From: an uncultured Candidatus Poseidoniales archaeon
GTDB lineage: Archaea; Thermoplasmatota; Poseidoniia; Poseidoniales; Poseidoniaceae
DNA: 50,891 bases
Assembly (NCBI GenBank): GCA_905182125.1
Contig: CAJJAV010000016.1
Coordinates: 1 to 50,891 of the forward strand
Direction: 5' to 3'
The translations under genes and the position numbers were made by a program. Shown in pieces: positions 19,801 through 27,508 of the stretch. How positions within the stretch are numbered: the stretch's first letter is position 1; every line of letters begins with the position of its first letter. The notes under the pieces were generated by a model. The model ran no database searches. It saw nothing but the letters and a program-made list of their open reading frames with translations, and was not told the DNA's origin.

Positions 19801-19975
19801 GAGCCTCACTGAAGACGGGGGTCCAGATCTAGGCGCCAGTGGCGAATTCCTGACCACGGGCGTCTTAGTCGGTATTTTGGCGTTGTTTGGCATCGCTGTA
19901 GCAGGCATGGTTGTGGTCTCAATTCGCAACGGTCCAAAGCGCGGTGACGGTGAAGACATGTTCGGGCTCCAGTGA
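16880..19975 (+). CDS. Large secreted surface protein with C-terminal membrane anchor
   Basis: About 1031 residues of unknown function. The frame opens at 16826, but ATG 16880 starts a clean signal peptide (MNIEPRTRAFVLCLMLVLP, then ASAHA). The ectodomain is acidic, rich in Thr, Asn and Asp, with many N-x-S/T sites, and appears built of beta-sandwich modules. Two related modules in the C-terminal half carry an RGLDGDTAIGDDRYTTR-like and a GRDGDRLAGDGIYTVQ-like loop. One membrane helix (GVLVGILALFGIAVAGMVVV) and a short basic/acidic tail end the protein, the same topology as the subtilase. It could be an S-layer-associated or adhesion protein. tRNA-Gly follows about 55 bases downstream. Confidence 0.85.
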   Translation: MNIEPRTRAFVLCLMLVLPLMASAHAEGQPSAPSITTSWTDDGASGVRHAYTLTFANDDAYEINVDLNHARDGQVLTYETFTTWSVSEDARIADIEFNTTLSWGDEIEVTVDVIGWNGETLAEPTSTSRSLTVGTWNQPMADHEVMTATTWELNQTYQNEDGDQAFALSFVGQGWQERVGLALNSWELGNGSLVSTETTNDSETTLNLVLNSIWKNETSVSGLLTSQVFDARGAGTLLIMTDDGEATTIIMANVSDGRFNRTMIDGNISERVNLEASGELNISSDNDDGELSIVGEISVLYLETLDVNGVRTLDHTQFEALAKMLLIDDETRLDIDLDGLTTLERWEDGVRVDHKEELTGSGTFGFGESDENSSIQINGTILDFHTLIEDGITLIDDIHVDGVITGDAQGSFGVVRTIEETGEQANATGQVFLVNVIHDESWFNLTGFNGGNFFDGEGIGASHNETWDYQVVQSDWENRTVRIVWEETGSDASSGDEKPARSPIERNATQPEAQEILGNITIVRETGLMPIPMVAHDVVHLAGEDGLELTVEAFATGIDPRDGFNLSVIHWQGVYGDSSGIANGSIVNQGPLMGLVSSVVRSLELPFGEENDTALFTESQMVERILAPSIITAENNSAPVLLELGLTEGVVTGEGGSTGTLVAHITDAEFNIDTVTVDLTPLGGDVVTLNDRGLDGDTAIGDDRYTTRHIVKGLQVGNVTLNVTATDRFGSVMTGQGIVEVVNQGPRLTSVDLLPDRGPRGTTMIINVQAYDGHGVEAVQIDMRGKGGMLVDLVPTNGIWAGNFSIPESMAPGDHTLDFILIDTLGRKNTVNAWHGMAANASHIALYGNHYVPDDVMNLVTITVFNTPPTILAPTNLALTKTDSSTTELLEIEIYDSDGVAVAQANLGVFTPLGTRSTWVAMNDEGRDGDRLAGDGIYTVQMSVRASIPLGTHEILVQAADPYGEATGYTSIGVSLTEDGGPDLGASGEFLTTGVLVGILALFGIAVAGMVVVSIRNGPKRGDGEDMFGLQ

Positions 19976-19998
19976 GCATCCGCAATGGCCGATAACGG

Positions 19999-20005
19999 TT
20001 TATAC
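19999..20005 (+). promoter_or_regulatory. TATA box of tRNA-Gly(GCC)
   Basis: TTTATAC is centred about 28 bases upstream of the first tRNA base (20030), the expected archaeal spacing if transcription starts at or just before the mature 5' end. Confidence 0.6.
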
Positions 20006-20029
20006 CCCTGCTCAGTGGAACAGATACAT

Positions 20030-20101
20030 ACGAGCGTAGTGTAGTGGTTATCACCGAGCGTTGCCAACGCTTGAACCCGGGTTCAAATCCCGGCGCTCGT
20101 A
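20030..20101 (+). tRNA. tRNA-Gly (anticodon GCC), CCA encoded
   Basis: The acceptor stem is ACGAGCG (20030-20036) with CGCTCGT (20094-20100) and discriminator A20101. The anticodon stem GAGCG/CGCTT holds loop TTGCCAA, anticodon GCC, reading GGC/GGU codons. The T arm is CCGGG-TTCAAAT-CCCGG. The next three bases, 20102-20104, are CCA, so the 3' end is encoded here, unlike the other Gly tRNA in the window. Confidence 0.95.
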
Positions 20102-20189
20102 CCAATCGACAGACTGAACGCCTTTTCCATAGTACACAGTCATTTACAAGAGCAGTCGGAACTTTTTCGCCCAATGAACAATCGGAGCA

Positions 20190-20546
20190 TTAAAGCTCGT
20201 TCAATCGACGTTGTATCTCATCAGCAGTGGCTTCATAGAGAGAGAGCGGGCCTCCAACAGGATCCTCAAGGCCCCAATCCTGATCGATGGCCATGGCAGG
20301 GCATGACACTCCGCATCCCATCGAGATCACCATGTCATAGTCTTGGGAAGCGAACCCATCGACATTCTTCGGTTTCATCCCCGTGGTTGAAACACCTCGG
20401 CTTTGCAACACGGTCACGGCGTTTTTGGCGATGTTCCCAGAGGGATGTGTACCAGCTGAATCTGCTTCATGGCCCATGGCTTTCGCAAGACCTTCTGCCA
20501 TTTGGCTCCGGCATGAGTTCCCAACGCAAACAAACAACAGACGCAT
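20190..20546 (-). CDS. arsC: Arsenate reductase, low-molecular-weight phosphatase type
   Basis: Reduces arsenate to arsenite using a Cys relay. The phosphatase-like P-loop CVGNSCRS lies at residues 7-14, followed by QMAEG. The two resolving cysteines are in MGCGVSCP, and DWGLEDPVG is the conserved acid loop. The 118-residue length is close to the 120-140 of the thioredoxin-coupled class. No arsenite exporter or ArsR regulator lies nearby, so it is a stand-alone detoxification gene, or possibly a tyrosine phosphatase of the same fold; the extra cysteine pair favours ArsC. Confidence 0.9.
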   Translation of the reverse strand: MRLLFVCVGNSCRSQMAEGLAKAMGHEADSAGTHPSGNIAKNAVTVLQSRGVSTTGMKPKNVDGFASQDYDMVISMGCGVSCPAMAIDQDWGLEDPVGGPLSLYEATADEIQRRLNEL

Positions 20547-20598
20547 GAAGAAACCAACACTTCGACAGTATTAAGACAATCTCAATCCGAAGAGACGA

Positions 20599-20988
20599 AT
20601 GTTTTCAAACAAGAGGACGTTCAAGAGAACCATGGGTGATGCTTCGAAGGTCACAACCGCTTTTGTTTTGGCAGCCCTCCTTTATTCACTTCTGTTTGTG
20701 AGCCACATCGTTGCTGCTGCAAAGGGATGGGTGCTTGTGTTTCGCGCAGTGGTTGTGGCGATCACGGCTGTGACCTTTTTGGTGGGTCCGCTGATGGTGC
20801 TTTTGACCCGAACACACGACAAACACCTGCAGGCTTTTGCTCATAAAATCGGATTCTATACCAGTTTGTTCTTGAGCGTTGGCTTGGCTTATGCTTACGC
20901 TGGGCAAACCTTTGACGCACCACTTTCATTGGGTTTCCTCGGAATCACTGGAGTGGCCCACAGCATCACCTTTCGGTTGTTAAATTGA
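20599..20988 (+). CDS. Small four-helix membrane protein, unknown function
   Basis: 129 residues with about four hydrophobic helices (AFVLAALLYSLLFVSHIVAA; VVVAITAVTFLVGPLMVLL; IGFYTSLFLSVGLAYAYA; a weaker last one) and a basic loop RTHDKHLQ between helices two and three. No family is recognised. A second ATG at 20632 (MGDASKVTTAFV) may be the true start because the first 11 residues are only basic and polar. It lies just upstream of the Mrp gene on the same strand, perhaps in one transcript. Confidence 0.65.
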   Translation: MFSNKRTFKRTMGDASKVTTAFVLAALLYSLLFVSHIVAAAKGWVLVFRAVVVAITAVTFLVGPLMVLLTRTHDKHLQAFAHKIGFYTSLFLSVGLAYAYAGQTFDAPLSLGFLGITGVAHSITFRLLN

Positions 20989-21037
20989 TTGAGTGAACAA
21001 AAGGTGGATTGAAGTAGGCCCTTTCTGTCCAATGCCC

Positions 21038-22045
21038 ATGGCCGATTCCCCAGTGACGAAGCACGGTGCGAACAGCGAAGATGAAGCAACCGAGGCTTCA
21101 GTCCAAGAACAGAAACAAATGGAACAGGCATATGCGCAGATGAAGCGTAAGATGTCCATGGCAGAAATTGGTCGAATGATCAAGCATAAAGTGATGGTTT
21201 TGTCTGGAAAGGGAGGGGTTGGAAAATCAACCGTCTCAACCGGCTTGGCACTCTCTTTGGCACAACAAGGCCTCAAGGTTGGTATCCTCGACATCGACAT
21301 CACCGGCCCAAACGTCCCCAAGATGATGGGTTTGGAAGGACGGCGCCTTCACGTTGAAGCGGGTCGCATTCATCCTGCTCAAGGCCACCTTGGCGTCAAA
21401 GTCATCTCGATGGCTTTTTTGTTGGACAATGAAGACACACCTGTCGTTTGGCGTGGCCCAATCAAGTTGGGTGCCATTCAGCAATTCATCGCTGATGTCG
21501 AATGGGGCAACCTCGACTACCTGATTATCGACTTCCCTCCCGGCACATCCGATGAGCCTCTTACGGTGGCTCAATCGTTACCGGATATCGACGGCATGGT
21601 GATCGTGACAACCCCTCAGGACGTTGCATTGCTTGACAGTCGCAAATCAATCACCTTCTCAGAATCCCTCAAAGTGCCAGTGCTCGGCGTTGTCGAAAAC
21701 ATGAGCGGTTACACCATCAATGGCAAATCAGCGCCAAACAGCGACGTTGAAATCGACGGCCCAGCAGGAAAGACCCTCAAAACAACCGCTGATGACCAAG
21801 GGAACTTCGCCATCACCATCGATATTTTCAAAGAAGGTGGAGGGGAATCAACCGCTGAAGAGTTCGGAGTTCCTTTCCTTGGAAAGTTGCCCTTCGATCC
21901 CGGCTTCGTTCGCGGTGGCGACGATGGTGTGCATCGTATTGTCAGTGAACCAGAAGGCCCCTCTGCTATTGCTTTCGCAAAGATTGTTGCTGCCCTCCAA
22001 GAGCAGATCACTGATTCGGATGAACCAGGCTTGGAGATTATTTGA
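21038..22045 (+). CDS. Mrp/NBP35-type P-loop ATPase (iron-sulfur carrier family) without the CxxC motif
   Basis: Family members bind an Fe-S cluster at a dimer interface and pass it to apo-proteins. The deviant Walker A GKGGVGKST is preceded by VMVLS, and IDFPPGTSDEPL and TTPQDVALLDSRK are classic Mrp blocks. Where typical Mrp proteins have ENMS followed by a CxxC cluster site, this protein has an insertion of about 30 residues starting GYTINGKSAP and no cysteine before IDIFKEGGG resumes. I therefore doubt conventional cluster binding. The frame opens at GTG 20993; ATG 21038 (MADSPVT) is preferred. The next gene, 10 bases downstream, is a DUF971 protein, a domain fused to Mrp in many bacteria. 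Confidence 0.9.
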   Translation: MADSPVTKHGANSEDEATEASVQEQKQMEQAYAQMKRKMSMAEIGRMIKHKVMVLSGKGGVGKSTVSTGLALSLAQQGLKVGILDIDITGPNVPKMMGLEGRRLHVEAGRIHPAQGHLGVKVISMAFLLDNEDTPVVWRGPIKLGAIQQFIADVEWGNLDYLIIDFPPGTSDEPLTVAQSLPDIDGMVIVTTPQDVALLDSRKSITFSESLKVPVLGVVENMSGYTINGKSAPNSDVEIDGPAGKTLKTTADDQGNFAITIDIFKEGGGESTAEEFGVPFLGKLPFDPGFVRGGDDGVHRIVSEPEGPSAIAFAKIVAALQEQITDSDEPGLEII

Positions 22046-22054
22046 GGCGAGCGC

Positions 22055-22408
22055 ATGACTGAAGAAATGCCAAAACTCAAACGTTTCGAACGTCGAGAAA
22101 CCGATGTCGTCCTCGCCTATGTCGGTGGAGATGAATTCACCATCACCTATGACGACCTTCGTCATGCTTGCCCGTGTGCAAAGTGCTCACCCCTTCGAAA
22201 CGCCGATGAGACGAGCAAAAGCTTGCGCCGTCAAGTCGAAGCATTACCAAAAGAAAAGCCTCAAGTGCGAATCGTAGGTAATTATGCCCTTGGTTTCGAA
22301 TGGAACGCTGGATGTTCGAGTGGTATCTACCGATTCGAACGTATTTGGGACTTGGCCAACCGCCGAGATCCGGATAACGGCCGACCATATGTCCACGGGG
22401 CATGGTAA
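22055..22408 (+). CDS. DUF971 domain protein, Mrp partner
   Basis: 117 residues. The DUF971 core is LAYVGGDEFTITYDDLRHAC followed by VGNYALGFEWNAGCSSGIYRFERIW, as in the small domain attached to Mrp ATPases and to gamma-butyrobetaine hydroxylases. It contains HACPCAKC, a CxCxxC arrangement that could bind zinc or part of an Fe-S cluster, plus a later Cys in WNAGCSSG. Because the adjacent Mrp lacks its own CxxC, this partner may supply the metal ligands; that is inference from adjacency. Confidence 0.88.
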   Translation: MTEEMPKLKRFERRETDVVLAYVGGDEFTITYDDLRHACPCAKCSPLRNADETSKSLRRQVEALPKEKPQVRIVGNYALGFEWNAGCSSGIYRFERIWDLANRRDPDNGRPYVHGAW

Positions 22409-22476
22409 GGCTCACAACCAGCCTTTGTTGACATTCGTCGACGAGGGTTTGATGAAGACATGGCAACCCCATCAGG

Positions 22477-24588
22477 TTGGAGGTCAAAAGCTTGGACGGC
22501 ATTTACCTAACTTGGATGGTGAGCGCATTAGCGCTTGGTGTCTTGTTGTTGCCGGTGTTCAAGCAACCGTGGATGCGGCTCACGCTGCCCACATTCATCG
22601 ACTTCGTTCGACGGTACTGGATTCACATTCTGATCGTGTTCGTCATTTACAATTCAAAGGACATCCTCGACCAACTCGACAGGATCATCATGGCCAACAC
22701 TGGTTTGGATATGACGCCCTGGATTTACGCTGTTGAAGGGGATTTAGCCTATGATGTCCAAATCGCATTCAAAGCCACGTGGTTAACAGCAGCGTTGACG
22801 CATTTCTACGTCGCTGGGTTCATGTTCATCTGTTATGTTTCAGTGTTTTACTTCGCTTTCTTTGACGACCGTTGGATCGCAGACCGAATGACCCTCTCCA
22901 TTGCCTGGGTCTACATCCTTGCCATCCCGTTCTACCTTTTTTTCAACGTTCGAGTGACCGGCGATTATATCCCCGGAATGGAGACACTCGCTTACGACTT
23001 GACGCCGGAAATCGCCGATTGGTTCAGACGAATCGATCCGTTTACCAACGGATTCCCATCGCTTCATATTGGCATACCGTTCGCTGTTTGGCTTTGCCTG
23101 ACTCGCTATGATGAAGACCGACGTTGGAACCGATACCGAGCATTGGTGTTCATCTACATCGTGGTGACAGCCTTTGCGATCATCTACCTTGGAATTCATT
23201 GGTTCGTCGACATCATTGGGGGCATGCTCGTAGCGAGTTTAGCCGTCACTTTAGCAGGCCGCACCTCACCCGCATTGTGGAGCATTTTTGATGAACGCAC
23301 GATCAATTCACGTGTTGTCACTGTGTTGACAAATCCCAAAAAGGCGGTGGGCATCGTGTTCAATCGTATCCAGGAGTTCATCAAGCGATTCAGGGAGCCT
23401 AGCAGCAGAGAAACTGGGACCATCGTGCTCGCAATCTTCGTGGTCCTGTTCGCAGTTCTCACCTGGGAGTTAAGCCATCAAAGCCTTCCTGCAGGCGGCG
23501 TGGAAGCACCGCAGGACGTTGCTGCTGCAGACGGGTGGATGGTCACCATCGATAACAAATCAACCGGAGCAGTGCTCCTCGTTCATGATTTGAGCAACCT
23601 CGGTCAAGAACCAATTGAGCTGCTCAACGGAAGCCTTGAACTTGATTCACCCTTTGATGTTCAAAATGATCTCTTGGCTGTAGCGAACGCTACGTCCACC
23701 ATGGTGTTCGACTTGACCAAACCCAGTGCCAATGAAGGATTCGCAATGGTTCTGAATCACGCCATCGACCGACCAGAACGCTTGTTGATGACTTCGTCCG
23801 AAACCAGCGCTTACATCGTCATGTTGACCGCTGGCCAACTGAGTGCCATCGACCTCAACGGACTGGAGGTTGCCCTGGGCTTCAGCGAACGTCCAATCCT
23901 CCACGTACAAGTCGCAAACTTGGAATTGGCTCTGGTGTATGAAGACGCACCCACGACCGTCCATTTCGGTCGGATCGGGGCCCTAGGTTCGATTGCAATC
24001 AAAGACATCAACGCCACTGCTCCAGAAGACCAAGATGAAGTTCTTGCTTCATGGGGTACACCGGTCAATATGTCGAACGCAACCATCACCAACATGGTGT
24101 TCGATGAGCGTTTCTTGGCTGCAACGGTGAACGTCACGGCCACAGACCGACTTGTGGTTTACAACCGAAGCAGCGATGGCCAGTGGTTGCTCAGCGATCC
24201 CAAATACCCCGTCAGCGACCCTTCGATGAACAACGGGACCTTAGCCTGGTCGATTCGTGATCACCTCGATCCCACTCGGCCTCAAGCCGAGTACATGGAT
24301 GGTGAAATTCAATTCCTCAACCTCACTGAAAATCAAACCATGTTGTTGACCTCCGACGAAGTGCATCAGTTCGGCCCTCAAGTGCTGACCGATCACCTCG
24401 TCTATTTCCAAGAAGACGCTGAAGGAACGATCACTGTTCACGTTCACAGTTGGGCACCCGAACTGACCGTGTACTCCAACATCATCATGCAAATCGGTTT
24501 GTTGAGCGGATTCTTGATGGCGTTTATTTATGCTTATCAACGTCAATCTGAGCGAAGCACAGATTCGATGATCGATGAAGAAGAGTGA
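22477..24588 (+). CDS. PAP2-superfamily integral membrane enzyme with large external domain
   Basis: 703 residues. The N-terminal third has about seven membrane helices and the PAP2 catalytic signature: GFPSLHIG, then about 60 residues later GIHWFVDIIGG. Such enzymes are lipid phosphatases or phospho-alcohol transferases acting at the outer membrane face; inositol-phosphotransferase-like (Aur1/Ipt1 type) activity is possible. After another helix (VLAIFVVLFAVLTWELS), residues about 335-665 form a beta-rich external domain with regularly spaced strands, possibly propeller-like, and a last helix precedes an acidic tail ending IDEEE. The start is non-ATG: TTG 22477 opens the frame, another TTG is at 22492, and the first ATG (codon 14) falls within the first helix. 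Confidence 0.8.
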   Translation: MEVKSLDGIYLTWMVSALALGVLLLPVFKQPWMRLTLPTFIDFVRRYWIHILIVFVIYNSKDILDQLDRIIMANTGLDMTPWIYAVEGDLAYDVQIAFKATWLTAALTHFYVAGFMFICYVSVFYFAFFDDRWIADRMTLSIAWVYILAIPFYLFFNVRVTGDYIPGMETLAYDLTPEIADWFRRIDPFTNGFPSLHIGIPFAVWLCLTRYDEDRRWNRYRALVFIYIVVTAFAIIYLGIHWFVDIIGGMLVASLAVTLAGRTSPALWSIFDERTINSRVVTVLTNPKKAVGIVFNRIQEFIKRFREPSSRETGTIVLAIFVVLFAVLTWELSHQSLPAGGVEAPQDVAAADGWMVTIDNKSTGAVLLVHDLSNLGQEPIELLNGSLELDSPFDVQNDLLAVANATSTMVFDLTKPSANEGFAMVLNHAIDRPERLLMTSSETSAYIVMLTAGQLSAIDLNGLEVALGFSERPILHVQVANLELALVYEDAPTTVHFGRIGALGSIAIKDINATAPEDQDEVLASWGTPVNMSNATITNMVFDERFLAATVNVTATDRLVVYNRSSDGQWLLSDPKYPVSDPSMNNGTLAWSIRDHLDPTRPQAEYMDGEIQFLNLTENQTMLLTSDEVHQFGPQVLTDHLVYFQEDAEGTITVHVHSWAPELTVYSNIIMQIGLLSGFLMAFIYAYQRQSERSTDSMIDEEE

Positions 24589-24590
24589 CC

Positions 24591-25745
24591 TTACTTCTTG
24601 ATGCTGAGCATGCGCTCAAGACCAAGCAGTGAACCTTCTTTTATCGACTTTGGAACTTGAATATGATTTGGAACCTCACCGTCAATAATGCGTTCAAGCA
24701 CATCCATCAAGTACGCTGGGTGAATCATGTACATGGTCGAGCATGGGCAGATTTCATCATCCAAGCATTCGATGTGTTTGTCTGGATGTTCTTGGGCCAA
24801 TCGAGCGACCATGTTGATCTCTGTCCCGATCGCAATACGCGCACCGGGTGCTTGTTGCTGGACAAAGTTGCGAATGAATTGAGTGGACCCGTTTGCATCG
24901 CTCACATCCACTGTTTCTTTCGGGCATTCGGGGTGGACAACGACGATGCCTTCTGGCTCCCGTGCTCTAAATTCTTCAACTTGGGGTACCGTGAATCGCT
25001 TGTGGACTGAACAGAAGCCGTGCCAGAGGATAATCCGGCTTCCTTTGATGGCGCCCATGGCACCAATGCCCGGCGTCCATGTTGGCATCAACGATTCATC
25101 AATCCCCATCAGAGAACCCGTATTTCGACCAAGGTGTTGGTCGGGGAAAAACAAAACCGCACCGTTTGGACCCGCTCGATCAAACGCCCATTGAAGGGCG
25201 CCGGTAGCGTTGGTAGAGGTGCACACAATACCACCATGTCGACCGACGAAATCCTTGAGGTCAGCGCTGCTGTTCATGTAGGTCACGGGCACTAAAAACG
25301 AACCTCCATCGTCGGCAAGCGCAACTGGATCGGAACGTGTGATCGGATCGGTCAAGCCGGTTTGGGCGATGATCTCATCCCATGCAATCTTGACTTCTGT
25401 AAGCGTAGCCATGTCCGCCATAGAACAACCAGCCCGTAGATTGGGCAAGACCACATGCTGTTCATCCGTGGTGAGGATATCTGCCGATTCAGCCATGAAG
25501 TGAACGCCACAGAACACGATGTACTTGGCTTCCGATTCAGCTGCTTTCTGACTCAGCATGAACGAATCGCCGAGGAAATCTGCATGCATCACGATGCTGT
25601 CTCGTTGGTAGTGATGGCCGAGAATAAGCAAATCTTCACCGAGTTGAACACGGAGTTCTGTGATTCGGTCTGAAATCGCTTGCTCCTCGGCGGAGAGCGA
25701 TGTGTCCATGAAATCCACGGAACACATTGGAAGGGACACGGTCAT
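24591..25745 (-). CDS. nadA: Quinolinate synthase
   Basis: Condenses iminoaspartate with dihydroxyacetone phosphate to quinolinate, the NAD precursor, using a [4Fe-4S] cluster. Recognisable blocks are LGHHYQRDSIVMHADFLGDS near the start, FCGVHFMAE and GIVVVHPECPKETVDVSD. The three expected cluster cysteines are in GCSMADMAT, HPECPKE and DEICPCSTM. Length 384 is slightly long owing to the N-terminus; ATGs at 25745, 25727 and 25709 are all possible. Its usual partners (nadB or aspartate dehydrogenase, nadC) are not adjacent. Confidence 0.95.
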   Translation of the reverse strand: MTVSLPMCSVDFMDTSLSAEEQAISDRITELRVQLGEDLLILGHHYQRDSIVMHADFLGDSFMLSQKAAESEAKYIVFCGVHFMAESADILTTDEQHVVLPNLRAGCSMADMATLTEVKIAWDEIIAQTGLTDPITRSDPVALADDGGSFLVPVTYMNSSADLKDFVGRHGGIVCTSTNATGALQWAFDRAGPNGAVLFFPDQHLGRNTGSLMGIDESLMPTWTPGIGAMGAIKGSRIILWHGFCSVHKRFTVPQVEEFRAREPEGIVVVHPECPKETVDVSDANGSTQFIRNFVQQQAPGARIAIGTEINMVARLAQEHPDKHIECLDDEICPCSTMYMIHPAYLMDVLERIIDGEVPNHIQVPKSIKEGSLLGLERMLSIKK

Positions 25746-25830
25746 GGTAACTCATGCCAGCCACAGTGTACCCCTTCTTGAACCAATCCACACCTAAAGA
25801 ATTGATAAACCAGCGCTCAAACCCCCCACC

Positions 25831-26514
25831 ATGGTCTTCCAAGAGGGTGAACGATTGCACCTCGGCGCGGAGGCCGAAGTGTGGGCTGGCCACTGGATGG
25901 GGCGTCCTGCAGTTCGCAAGCAGAGGAGAGCCCGCTCTTGGCGACATCCAGATCTTGATCACCGCTTAGGCCATCGTCGCATGATGTCCGAGGCGAGGTT
26001 GATGGTGCGGATGCATCGGGCGGGTCTGCAAGTGCCTGCTCTGTTGGACCTCGACCCCGCTGAAGGGGTCATGGTCATGGAAAGGATTCCTGGTCGGCCG
26101 TTGATTGAAGTCCTGCGGGATGCTTCAATGTCAAGCGGACAACTTCAATATGCACTGCAAAGCACGGGGGCAGCGATTCGAAACGTGCACCGGCTCGCTA
26201 TCACTCACGGCGATTTATCGACCAACAATGTGCTCATCGATGACCAAGGGAACGCTACACTGATCGATTTCGGATTGGCTGTCATCGATTACGAAGTGGA
26301 ACGCTTTGGCATCGATCTGCATGTCATCGATGAAATTCTAGGTGCCTCACACCCAGGTGTCGAGAACGCCATCGAACACCTGTTGAACGGATACGCCGCA
26401 GAAGAAGAGCGACAAGGGCCACCTGCCGACCAGACGGGTGGTGCTGTACCGACCTCGGTCGAAGTGTTAGAGCGCTTGGAAAATGTACGGACCCGCGTCC
26501 GTTACCACGGTTGA
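25831..26514 (+). CDS. bud32: KEOPS complex kinase/ATPase Bud32
   Basis: Part of the complex that makes the t6A37 modification of ANN-decoding tRNAs. This small RIO-like kinase has the glycine/lysine region LGAEAEVW, a basic segment RKQRRARSWRHPDLD and ARLMVRMHRAGLQVPALL. Its catalytic loop is THGDLSTNNVLI, its metal-binding DFG equivalent is LIDFGLA, and EVERFGIDLHVI follows, all as in archaeal Bud32. Length 227 is normal. Kae1, often fused or adjacent, is not in the window. The ITPase gene downstream is a common neighbour of KEOPS genes in archaea. The gene ends one base before the ferritin-like gene's 3' end on the other strand. Confidence 0.92.
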   Translation: MVFQEGERLHLGAEAEVWAGHWMGRPAVRKQRRARSWRHPDLDHRLGHRRMMSEARLMVRMHRAGLQVPALLDLDPAEGVMVMERIPGRPLIEVLRDASMSSGQLQYALQSTGAAIRNVHRLAITHGDLSTNNVLIDDQGNATLIDFGLAVIDYEVERFGIDLHVIDEILGASHPGVENAIEHLLNGYAAEEERQGPPADQTGGAVPTSVEVLERLENVRTRVRYHG

Positions 26515-26934
26515 TCAATCCATTAACAATCGTAATTCTTCCACACTGCGTAGTTCTGCGAAGTAAATTTGTTCGATGGCATCCCTGAGATCTTGATCTT
26601 CAGCAACGTCCAACTGGATCATCACTTCGCCGTAAACAGCAGCGGCTTGGGTTTCGGTTTCAAGCGAATATTGCAGCATTTCCGAGTAGTCTGTGGTGTG
26701 AGTAATCTCTTGTGGATTGCGGTCAGTCACTGGAATACCTTGCAACTTGACGATGGATTGCCGAACGATGTTGGCGTGGGCCAATGATTCAGTTGCTTCT
26801 GTCGAGAACATGGGTGCCAACTGTAGGCGATGAATTCCCCTTACGTTTGCAGCATAGTGCGCGTACATGTTGATCGCTCGCAATTCCCAGCCAAGGGCTT
26901 CGTTTAGTTTGTTGATGAGGGCTTTGTGTGACAT
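26515..26934 (-). CDS. Ferritin-like diiron protein (bacterioferritin/DUF892-like fold)
   Basis: 139 residues forming a four-helix bundle with no signal or membrane segment. Carboxylate and His ligands appear in the usual order: Glu in WELRAINMYAHYA, the ExxxxxH pair in EATESLAHA, Glu in ETETQAAAVYGEV and Glu in YFAELRSVEEL. This supports a diiron site for iron storage, peroxide removal or a related oxidase role. It converges tail to tail with bud32 with no spacer. Confidence 0.82.
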   Translation of the reverse strand: MSHKALINKLNEALGWELRAINMYAHYAANVRGIHRLQLAPMFSTEATESLAHANIVRQSIVKLQGIPVTDRNPQEITHTTDYSEMLQYSLETETQAAAVYGEVMIQLDVAEDQDLRDAIEQIYFAELRSVEELRLLMD

Positions 26935-27034
26935 TGTTTCAACTCTTAGGGTTCCCGAAAGATTTCAATTCCTCCTGAACCATACCACCCGTTTGACGCA
27001 GCGATACATAAACCCATGCGATAAATGAAGAGCA

Positions 27035-27406
27035 TCAAACCCAGAGGTTTTCACCGATCTTCCAGCCTAAGAGAGCCAAAAGGGGGCACAACACCATGGT
27101 GAGGCCGATGTAGGAGAAGGCAAGCGTTGATTCACCTTGGTCAAAGAGGCTGATCGTTTCAACAGAAAAAGTCGACATGGTGGTGAACGCTCCAATCACA
27201 CCCGTAGCAAACACCAGCGCTATGTTCGGTGCGATGATGTGTTGAGCGACGCCAATGGTGAGGACGCCAAGGAGCAGGGATCCGATCAGATTGACGCTCA
27301 AGGTAGCGTATGGGAACCCATCATTGTTCAACCATTCACCGACCAAGTACCTCAGTGCTGCTCCGACAGCCCCACCCAAAGCAACGAGGCCGACTTGTTG
27401 AAGCAT
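27035..27406 (-). CDS. crcB: Fluoride ion channel CrcB/Fluc
   Basis: Exports fluoride as a dual-topology dimer. The 123-residue protein has four membrane helices and the family blocks GGAVGAALRYLVGEW, LSVNLIGSLLLG and TGVIGAFTTMSTFSVE, including the Asn and Phe/Ser/Thr residues that line the pore in Fluc channels. It appears as a single gene. I see no convincing fluoride riboswitch in the 100 bases upstream. Divergent from the ITPase gene. Confidence 0.93.
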   Translation of the reverse strand: MLQQVGLVALGGAVGAALRYLVGEWLNNDGFPYATLSVNLIGSLLLGVLTIGVAQHIIAPNIALVFATGVIGAFTTMSTFSVETISLFDQGESTLAFSYIGLTMVLCPLLALLGWKIGENLWV

Positions 27407-27508
27407 GTCCGTTGCTTGGCATCGTATCTAACAAGCCTGCCGGAAAAAATATCCACTCAACAATGATTTCAGGCGCACAACTCAAAGCCCACACCACCTC
27501 GGAGTGGC

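Noticed and set aside
20030-20104. tRNA-Gly as an integration site for a mobile element
   Set aside because: No integrase, no duplicated tRNA 3' end and no atypical block next to it were seen.
27407-27508. Fluoride riboswitch before crcB
   Set aside because: The 100 bases between crcB and the ITPase gene show no recognisable crcB-motif pseudoknot by eye.
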